Under the pieces are notes generated by a model. That model searched no databases. It saw nothing but the letters and a program-made list of their open reading frames with translations, and had not been told where the DNA came from. A program made the position numbers and the translations under genes. Source: Polytrichum commune (lineage: Eukaryota; Streptophyta; Polytrichopsida; Polytrichales; Polytrichaceae). From it: DNA of 64,000 bases. Location of the stretch: assembly GCA_950295325.1 (NCBI GenBank), contig OX485809.1:13888001-13952000 (forward strand), in the 5' to 3' direction. Numbering within the stretch: the first letter of the stretch is position 1; the number at the start of each line of letters is the position of its first letter. Positions 56,635 through 64,000 of this stretch are shown in pieces.

Positions 56635-59600
56635 ATGGTTGCGGATGGAGAGTCATTGGATGTTGGGGTTCGCATTGGCGCTGGGTCATCCCTTAATGTA
56701 GAGGAGCATATGGAGCAAGGGTCTTCGTTGTCATGTGCTGAACCTACTAGACTTACACCAGGTAGTGGCGAACTGCATACACCCGGGATGACACTCACCG
56801 GCTCACCACCAGAATCGGATGTGGGTGTTCGTGTAATGGAATATCGGATTCGCCACAATTTTAAAAAAGATAGTTTTTCAGTTGTTGAGGGCATGAGGAT
56901 ACAACCGGTCGAAAAGTCCTCTATAATAATTCCCCTTTGCAGGTTGATTCACATGCCATTGGTTCGGCCAACTCTCCGCAGCGACGTTACAAAGCTCATG
57001 GCAGCATTTCAATTTGGATACCGAGCTGGGTCTGCCACTTTTTATGTGTCTACTGCAAATGAGAGTGGAGAGAATCGATTCATTTCTGGCAAAGACAAGC
57101 GTGAATGGGGAGAGCTATGAAATGCAAAAAATGATAAGTTTGAGTTTTTTTGCGCTCGGATAAGGACTTGATGAGCCTTAATAGATGCATGTTCTTTGTG
57201 TATGATGGTAACCACCACTTGCTAGCGTGGAAGGAATGTATTGAAACAGATCACAAAGACGATGCACTTTGGTACGAGAAGCATGGTTGCCTAGAATGTG
57301 TCATCCTCGACACAACGGGTGGGCGTGGAGACGTCCTTAACGCAATGCACGACATAAACAAGTAAGTTTGTTATTTTTTTGAATTTTTTTTCCTTCATTT
57401 TTTGATTTTCATCTAATGCCATTTATCTCAACCGCAACAGGGCTAACCAAACCGCGCACGTTAAAACTAGCCTTGTTCACACTCTACACCGCATCAAAAA
57501 ATACGGTTCGTATGATCTTAGCTACTACCAGCCATTGTTGACCGAGGAGCAATTCCAAGCGTGCAAGAGCAGAGGCCCCAAGAGCCCTTGGTACCCGCTG
57601 ACCCAGGATCTTATGGTGTCCTTCATTTTCAATGTAAGTCACTCCAAATTCATCAAGCTCCTACTTCGCATTCATTACTTTTAGTCATGATCTAACAATT
57701 TAGAATACATGTCCAGCAAGAGATAGCCGATGCGGTAGATGAGGCAACCCAAATCTTCAAGGAGGAAGTGCCTCTAGATGAGTAGTCAGGGAAGGGGTTG
57801 AGTGATGTATTGGACGCTGTAATTAAGAAGACGTCTGAGGAACTTGGGCACAAGTTCAACAAACAACAGTCGATTGCAAACCCTGCCCTTGGAAAACAGT
57901 TCCTAGATGAGGTAATTTCCTTGTCATCCAATTTGGAATTATGTTTTTCGTATTGCTTGCATTCTTTGCAGCATTTTTTCAGTAAACATTCTAAAATTTA
58001 CTTGGCCTTCTATTTTGATTGCATTTGTTTCAGATTACTAGGCATTATAGCGCCCACCATTCTCAAAAGATTGAGATGACATTGGAGAAATTGCAACTCA
58101 TTGCCACTGCCGCTGTCGACCCAAAGTATAAAGTCCGTTGGTTTAAGTGGTGGAACAGTGTAAGTTTCAATCGTGAAGCTATCCGGTTTTCCAAAAGTCC
58201 TGCAAGCGAGGACAACTTGAAATCTTGGCTTAATAAAGCAGCGTTCTGGGCAGGGGTACGTCTATCCTATTTTCTTTACTTACCTTTCAATTCTTCATTT
58301 TGTGCCAATTCTCATGTTCGCCTTGAATTTCTTCACAGCTAGAGGATGTTGCGGTCAAGGAGTTACCGGATATATTAAGTGCATTGGGTGGGCTTGACGA
58401 AGACGTGGAAGTTGATTCGTTGCCGGATTACTTGGAGAAGTGGCGAATTTGCCTTTGGGATAAGGCGTTCATTGGTCACTTCTCAGGGTCAGATATCTAT
58501 GGAAAGGGTACGTGGTGGAAGGATGTCAAAGGCGTTGACAACATTGTCAAGCGCTTAATTTTCCGGTAAGTTAGTTGGGCCATCTTTTGTTCTCATTTAT
58601 ATCAAACTAGTTGTTTTCTAAGTTGCTTATTGGCCTCACTCCTTGGTTGTGAAGGTACATCAAGCACGAGCTTTTCAAGAAGAAGGCTTTGAAGAAGCTT
58701 CCTCCATTTCTGGATGCATGGTCGGATTCCTCTTCGCCCACCTTCATTTTTTCCCCAGCTCAAAAGCGCAACTTCTCCCTCCCGCATCTCCGCGAGTGTT
58801 GCTGGTACTTGGAGTGTAAGAGGACGTGGCAGCCGGATGAGGAGGCGGCCTTGAAGATTCGGCTCTCCGGTGGAGAGCCACCTTCTCAAAGCGATGAGGT
58901 TGTTCTTCTAGAGAGTCAGCTTCCGAAGGCGGATGAGGTTGTTGCGACTCTCGATGAGCCCAACACTCAGAAGTCCAAGAGGAGGAAGCGTGCGACTCAA
59001 GACGAGTCTTCACTGAAGAAGCGCGCGAGGAAGCTGAAGACTGTGGAGGATGATCCCCCTGCTTCACCTGAGGCGGCAGTTGCATCCACTGCAACTCTTA
59101 GTCAAGTTCCTACTCTTTCCAGGCCGCCTCCTCCGCCCGTTCTTTCATCTGCTAGGCGTCCTCCAGTTGTTTCAGAATGCATCTTGAATACCTCTATTCT
59201 TCATCAACGTCGTCATTTTCAGGATGTTTCCAACTTCACTCTTTCTCTTCCACCCTCCTATCCGCGGAGAGCTCTAGGCGTTGCGAGGTCAGATGTGGGC
59301 ATGGCTGATCTTGTCATTGCCGACCTCCCGGAGAACCTGCCGGTACCCAATGTCTCCGATCCTTCCTATAGTGTGCCTTCCTAGAATGCATTGGATTCCG
59401 ATTTTATTGGTGAACTCTTCGATTTCGCGGACGAGATCCTGCATGACGATGGAGCTCTCCTCCTCTTTCATCCAGATGACAATGGTGATTTCAGGGAGAG
59501 CATTGAAGACCACTTCGCTGCTTTTGGGTTCACGATCTTCAAGGAGTGGTTGGGAGTCAACCGTCTTCGCCTACATTCAGCTAAGCATAAGGACAAGACC

Positions 59601-60565
59601 ACCAACCTCTTCCAAGTTGTACTACTTGTTCGTGCCACGAAAACAATTGGATCCGACCTTGATAAGCGGCCCCGGCACTTGTCATTTCGCCTTCGCGATG
59701 CCAATGAGCTCAAGGCTCTTGGCATTGAGCTCGACATGGATGATGCGATTATGAATTATACCGCAACTCCTCTCATGGACGGCTCCAAAGCTTGGCGTGG
59801 TCCCCGGGAGAAAGATATTTCTTTCATGTCCTCCTTGATCATGGCCACTACGGACATTGGACAGGTTGTGGTGGACGTTAATGCAGGCGTTGGTATGTCC
59901 TAATTCACTTGCCAACATATCCTAGTTTTCAATTTCTAAGTTTGTTTTTTTTTCCTTTGCTAACATTTCCTCCGCAACAGGGACTTCTATCCATGCATGC
60001 AGGCAGCTTGGGCGCCATATCGTTGCTCTTGAGGAGGACAAGGACACCTTCAACCGTGTCCTTAAGCCACTTAAGAGTGTTCAGCCTGCGGTGAAGGCTC
60101 CATCCATTGTTGTTGCTTCCACGCAGGCTTCACAAGGCACGCAGAAGAGGCCGCCGGCCTTGAAGCGATCGAGGCCAGAGCCCTCGCAGTAAGTGAGTAT
60201 GATGACCTTCTTCGCTTATTTTCTTTGTCTATTCAGCTTTTACACTTTCCATCCTCTTTCTTACATTTATTGTGTTTTTTTTCAGACTTGGCGTTGGAGC
60301 GGATGTGTTGGGTACTCCCACCATGGGATTCACATTGCCTATCTATGCCCATGATATGGCGATGGTACTAGCGGCACAACCTTCTCCTACCGAAGCTAGT
60401 ACCCCGTCTCCACGTTATGACCCCCGTGCCTTAGACTTCTTCGAGCATTCTGCGGAGGTGGATAATGAGTGCCATAGCTTAGATTCCACTTCAGATGAGG
60501 GCGGCCATGAGGGTAGTATCTTTGGAAGTAGGGAATCTAGTAGTGACGACCTCATGGTTGATTGA
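56635..60565 (+). pseudogene. ParB-like domain plus beta-class DNA methyltransferase, copy 2 (main exons)
   Basis: Exons with GT..AG borders: about 56,635-57,361, 57,441-57,633, 57,717-57,911, 58,034-58,255, 58,339-58,565, 58,655-59,892, 59,981-60,188, 60,286-60,565; roughly 1,100 codons. Exon 1 holds the ParB/sulfiredoxin-like part: IIPLCRLIHMPLVRPTL, FQFGYRAG, then MFFVYDGNHHLLAWKE (the DGNHR-type motif). Exons 2-5 are helical and unrecognised (HVKTSLVHTLHRIKKYG, MTLEKLQLIATAAVDPKYK, LPDYLEKWRICLWDKAF). Exon 6 has a Lys-rich linker, then DLVIADLPENLP at the motif IV position, a hydrophobic strand DDGALLLFHPDD, WRGPREKDISFMSSLIM (motif X-like) and VVVDVNAGVG, which exon 7 completes as GTSIHACRQLGRHIVALEED (motif I). 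IV before X-I is beta-class order. Breaks: TGA 57,118-57,120, a T-run frameshift near 57,150, TAG about 57,797, TAG 59,382-59,384. Enzyme activity is inference: DLPE replaces the usual DPPY. Confidence 0.65.
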
Positions 60566-61540
60566 TTTTGGGTTTGATTGATTTGTTGGTTTGATTTATC
60601 GGTATTTGGATTTATAAAGTGTTGTGTGGATTTCAATATTCCAATTATCTCATTGAATGCATCTTTTCGTTGTTCTCAAATCACGCTTCACTTGGTGGTC
60701 GTCATACTCCAAAGAGAATTTAGTCCACCATCTTCTCACAATCTTAACCGCTAGTCACAAAACAATGTAGCATCCACCCACTCCAATAAAAAGTTGTTGC
60801 CTCACACACCTCCTCCTTGTTTCCTTGAATCATAAGTATTCAATAATACTTGTTGCACACCACCCAACACACTCCAATTCATACTACCCGCATTGCATTC
60901 TTCATTTTTGTTCACCATCTATAATGTTCACCCTCTATAAATGTTAACCCTCGGGAGTGGATCGAACTTTACATGTATAAAGGTGTTAACAGTTAACAAT
61001 TATAAAATTACTTCTTTGAGCAATATACAAATCTTAACATGTCCTAACTATAAGCAATTGTGAAGAGTAATTGTGAGAGAATACCATACACAAAATTGCA
61101 AACCCAATCAAAACTTTATTCAATATCAAGTTTACAAATCATGGGTGAATTATGAATGTATTTCAGTCGTTAACATTTATAGAGTCAAATTTACAAAGAA
61201 GGGAACACCGTTTTGTTAACAACTAACAGGTTTAACATTTATAGTGTGCAATATGTAGGGAGTAGAATAAAGTGAACATTTGGAAATGGTTAACACTTAT
61301 AGGTGTAACAGTAATAGAGGGTGGACTGTATGTGGAGAATTTTTTTCGCCAACCTCCTTCGTGTCACGTTCAAATAGTAAATATTATTTAATTTACCATA
61401 ATATAAAATATAGTACACCAGTTTGGTAATTATAATTGTGACGTCATAGTGATGTAAGCCCTAATTTTGTATTTTATTTTAATATTTCTATGTTTCAAAA
61501 ATCTATTAACTTTATGAATAGGGAAATGTTACTTTATTTC
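60566..61540. other. 3-prime flank of the methyltransferase gene, AT-rich
   Basis: About 1 kb without a gene. It contains scattered GTTAACA(N)TTATA phrases (near 60,950, 60,990, 61,225 and 61,295), a weak internal repetition. It is about twice as long as the matching interval in copy 1. Confidence 0.5.
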
Positions 61541-61710
61541 CACGGTAATAGAGTCCATAACTCTCCAAAGTTTCTAAAAATAGTTCAACTTTTTTCCCTC
61601 AATCCCGCGGTTATAGGTGCAGTTTCTCTCTCATTTTATGTCTCAAATTGAGTTCTCCGGTCTTCGGTCTTCGGTCTTCGCTCTCCGCTCGCATACTAAC
61701 TTTCCCCGGA
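61541..61710 (-). repeat. Terminal inverted repeat, methyltransferase side, copy 2
   Basis: Read inward: GTTAGTATGCGAGCGGAGAG, then GAAGACC triplicated. CCTATAACCGCGGGATT follows about 92 bases in (61,602-61,618) and CTCTATTACCGTGGAAAT about 157 bases in. The first matches the methyltransferase-side end of copy 1. Confidence 0.7.
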
Positions 61711-61904
61711 AACTCACCATGTCCAAATTAAAGAGCAAGCACAATTGTGAGCTGCAAGTAAGTGGTTGGAAGCCCTCATTGCATTGAGTTAAAATTAATC
61801 ACTCTGGCCAGATGACCAAAGAGATACATCGTAACACCTAAGGTCATCCTATGAAGAAGGTGAGCACAGTTCCCATTTTAAACAAATGTCTCATTAGCAA
61901 TTGA

Positions 61905-62125
61905 AAGCGAATTCTAACACAACTTTTCATATAAATCCATTCATGACCAAACCCACTCCACATGTCAAGAGGTGTTGAAATGAGTTTGACCCCCAATACA
62001 CTGATATGTGACATTCCTCAATCAAACTCCACGCAAACTCCAAGCATGCACCGAAAACTTATCTAAATCCGAAAGTTTTGTGTGCAAAACAACCAACTCC
62101 CAACCAAAACTACTATTGATGTGAA
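61905..62125. repeat. Dispersed repeat flanking transposon copy 2, right member
   Basis: Direct-orientation relative of 37,690-37,915 (TGTTGAAATGAGTTTGACCC and the surrounding 200 bases). It starts about 0.2 kb outside the right terminus. Confidence 0.7.
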
Positions 62126-62339
62126 AAAATGACCATACAATTCACCAAAGACATGAAGCCCCCTAAAATAGAACTTTAATTATTGGATAAAACTAGGTAT
62201 AAAGTAGGTATACAGAAGGGGGACAATAAACCAAATATGTAGACTTTAATCGTAAAGAAATACAATATTATTATTATATTGCATAATAAGAAAAAAAACA
62301 ACATGCAATCCAATATATTCGGATGCTACATTGGTAGAA

Positions 62340-63152
62340 CTACTTCTTAAGTCCTTGAAGCACATTCGCGAAAAGGCTTGCCATTCTTTCCTGCGATACC
62401 TGTGTCAATTTAAACATCTCTAACTCTAATTTTCTGTTGTCCTCGTGCAATTTCATGGCGGCCTCCAGCTTTAACTCCTCGATTCTACGAGTGGATTCGC
62501 AAAACCGATCCAAAGAGGCCGCCATATCACTAGCCAACTTCCTCCTCTTCACGGGTTGCCCTCTAACTCCAGGTAAATTGGAGGCTTGAGTTCTTGGCAA
62601 CTCTGGGTCCTCCTCCGGAACCTGTTGTGTTTCTTCTTCCGGCTGACTTGGCGGCTGGTCATCCACACCTACGGGCCGACCATTGTCCATACCACCAGGC
62701 ACCCCGTCAGCCTTAGCTGTGCTGGAAAGAACCTCGTCAATCATAGTAAACCAAATCCATTGGGAACCCGCATTGTCACCGGTCACATTGTGTAATTCCT
62801 TCTCCTTGTGGTAATGGTGCTTAAGCTTGTCTCACTTGTCCCGAATTTGCGACCAAGTTCGTCGTGCCTCACTTGGATGGTCCTTTATAACCTACTCTCG
62901 GATCCACTCCCAATGTTGTTGCTTGAAAACCGCGGTGCTAGAAGTCTCAATGCGCTCCTTTACCAACTCCACTAGGTATTTCGTAGCTCCGTGGGTCCAC
63001 TCCCTTGCTAGAAGAGGTGGTGACCCTAAACCCACAACGTTCCCGTCATTTGAAGGTCCCGGAGTGCCTAAAATTGGAGGCGATGCAAGCACCATGGTCC
63101 CCAAAAATCCTAACCCTTCCTCCATGGTAAAAATAAAGAGCTTCAACTTCAA
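62340..63152 (-). pseudogene. Trihelix / Myb-SANT-like DNA-binding protein, broken
   Basis: From ATG at 63,152 (MEEGLGFLGTMVLASP) one frame runs 271 codons to a stop at 62,340, interrupted by TAG (62,889-62,891) and TGA (62,829-62,831). The domain has the trihelix pattern: EWTHGATKYLVELVKERIET, QQHWEWIRE, RRTWSQIRDK, DKLKHHYHKEKEL. The TGA falls where the family has Trp (DKW-KLK). The C-terminal part has a Pro/Glu-rich linker, a basic VKRRKLA cluster and a helical RRIEELKLEAAMKLHEDNRK coiled-coil-like end. Such proteins are either plant transcription factors or accessory proteins of PIF/Harbinger transposons. No transposase of that type is nearby. Confidence 0.7.
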
Positions 63153-63269
63153 AATGGCCCGCCCAACTAAATCCTCACTATGCTCAAGTGAATGAGAGAG
63201 CGAGAAATGCGAAGTGAGAGCTTAAGATGAGCTAAGCTCTTCTTATGCCTCATTACGAAGGAGCTGGGC

Positions 63270-64000
63270 CTATTATTTTTAGGAGACTGTGAGCCCAAAT
63301 TGATGCCCACATTGGTTGTTAACACTTGTAAAACATTACAAGTGGTGTTTTGGTGATTTATGATTATTCACAAAAATATAAAAAGAGTGAAGCTTGAAGA
63401 AAGCTTAGTTTGAAGCATTAGGCTTTTGTGGAGTGGATTTAAGTAGGAGAAGGATAAACCTTGGTAAAGTGTGGTAGGTAGAAAACCAAGGTTAGTTAAA
63501 TGTTTGAATTAGGATCCTTGTTGATCATTTGAGGGAGGAAGGCTTAGGAGATAGGATTAGAGCCTTCAAAGTAGGAGGAGATCTCGAGGGCTTATCGTGA
63601 GCCTTGAGGGTGCTCACCCTCTCAAACTCACTATATAATCCCTCATTCTTCCCTCACTCATCATTTCTTCCCTTCGTGCTCCAAGGCACCCCACGTGTTA
63701 TAAGTGTGGGTGTGTTGGAAGCAAGATTGGAGCACATGTGTGTGCTTAGTTTTTAGTTGGAGAGCCAAGGCTAGTTGGCCTTGAAGAGGGCTTGACCTCT
63801 TGTTAGAATTAGTTTTGGTGTGAATAATTTTAAGATATTTTATGGCTTCAAATTGTAGTACTTGAGTTCATATTTCTTGGGTATTTCTTGAGTAATCTAG
63901 GTAGTAAGGGGCATAACTTCCGAGCAGAAGAAGATACTTTGTTGAAATTTAGAGAGTTAGTAAACAACTTGTTTATATGAACATGGTCAAAATCTGAGGA
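63270..64000 (+). mobile_element. LTR/leader-like sequence, copy Y
   Basis: Plus-strand relative of 35,831-36,560: GAGCCCAAATTGATGCCCAC, TTTATGATTATTCACAAAAA, a TATA box in CTCACTATATAATCCCTC (about 63,628-63,645), CGTGCTCCAAGGCACCCCAC, GTTATAAGTGTGGGTGTGTT. It runs towards the right edge, so any internal region of the element lies outside the window. Confidence 0.6.

Larger units (their letters stand above)
38421..61710. mobile_element. Two-gene DNA transposon, copy 2, with nested insertions
   Basis: The ends are TGTATGTGAGCGGTGAGCGG on the left and AGTATGCGAGCGGAGAGCGA on the right (read inward). Contents: the minus-strand SWIM-type transposase (43,825-38,968) next to the left end, and the plus-strand ParB-methyltransferase gene (45,180-60,565) running towards the right end, the mirror image of copy 1. 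A solo LTR sits in the transposase. Satellite arrays, an LTR fragment and a full gypsy element sit in the methyltransferase gene's first intron, which explains the 23-kb size. No target duplication of the whole element was recognised. Confidence 0.75.

Overview
The window is AT-rich, intron-bearing, repeat-dense eukaryotic DNA. It has spliceosomal introns with GT..AG ends, plant-type LTR retrotransposons with an initiator-tRNA-Met primer site, MITEs, a tRNA-derived SINE and Mutator-like transposases. I see no certain host gene. Together with a C5 DNA methyltransferase carried on a retroelement (from memory, described in retrotransposons of a charophyte alga and of dinoflagellates), this suggests a streptophyte alga or early plant lineage, Chara-like for example. 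That assignment is inference.

Layout. 1-10,380 is intergenic DNA with two copies of one MITE family and an unrecognised, possibly transcribed stretch (about 6.5-9.5 kb). 10,380-16,092 is a decayed LTR-type retroelement: leader, a 65-69 bp minisatellite, Gag, zinc knuckle, aspartic protease, and a nearly complete cytosine-C5 DNA methyltransferase in place of the usual RT/integrase. 16,093-21,320 is mostly non-coding, with a MITE and hairpins.

The main discovery is a pair of large DNA transposons. Copy 1 spans about 21,324-33,231 and copy 2 about 38,421-61,710, in opposite orientation. Each is bounded by inverted ends made of GAGCGGT-like heptads with a shared subterminal motif (CCTATWACC..GG) about 90-160 bp inside. 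Each carries the same two genes, divergently transcribed and pointing at the ends. One is a Mutator-like transposase with an N-terminal zinc finger, a DDE-type core and a C-terminal SWIM finger. The other is a multi-exon gene with an N-terminal ParB/sulfiredoxin-like domain (DGNHR-type motif) and a C-terminal beta-class (permuted) N6-adenine/N4-cytosine DNA methyltransferase-like domain. The two copies are strongly diverged in protein sequence but keep the same exon borders and, strikingly, two in-frame stop codons at identical alignment columns. I do not know this combination as a described element.

The first large intron of the methyltransferase gene has collected tandem arrays in both copies. 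In copy 2 these are 171-bp and about 470-bp satellites carrying a GTCGGATCCGAC palindrome. They are split by a full-length minus-strand Ty3/gypsy element (47,927-55,269, CTTGG target duplication, PBS, PPT, integrase, RNase H and RT remnants). Copy 2's transposase is also split by a 1.15-kb solo LTR with a GCGG target duplication.

Between and beyond the copies lie a second MITE, a SINE-like sequence, two inverted copies of an LTR-like leader (35.6-36.6 kb and 63.3-64 kb) and a trihelix/Myb-SANT pseudogene (62.3-63.2 kb). Nearly every coding region here contains stops or frameshifts, so the window reads as a graveyard of elements. Two unrelated kinds of mobile element in it each captured a different DNA methyltransferase.
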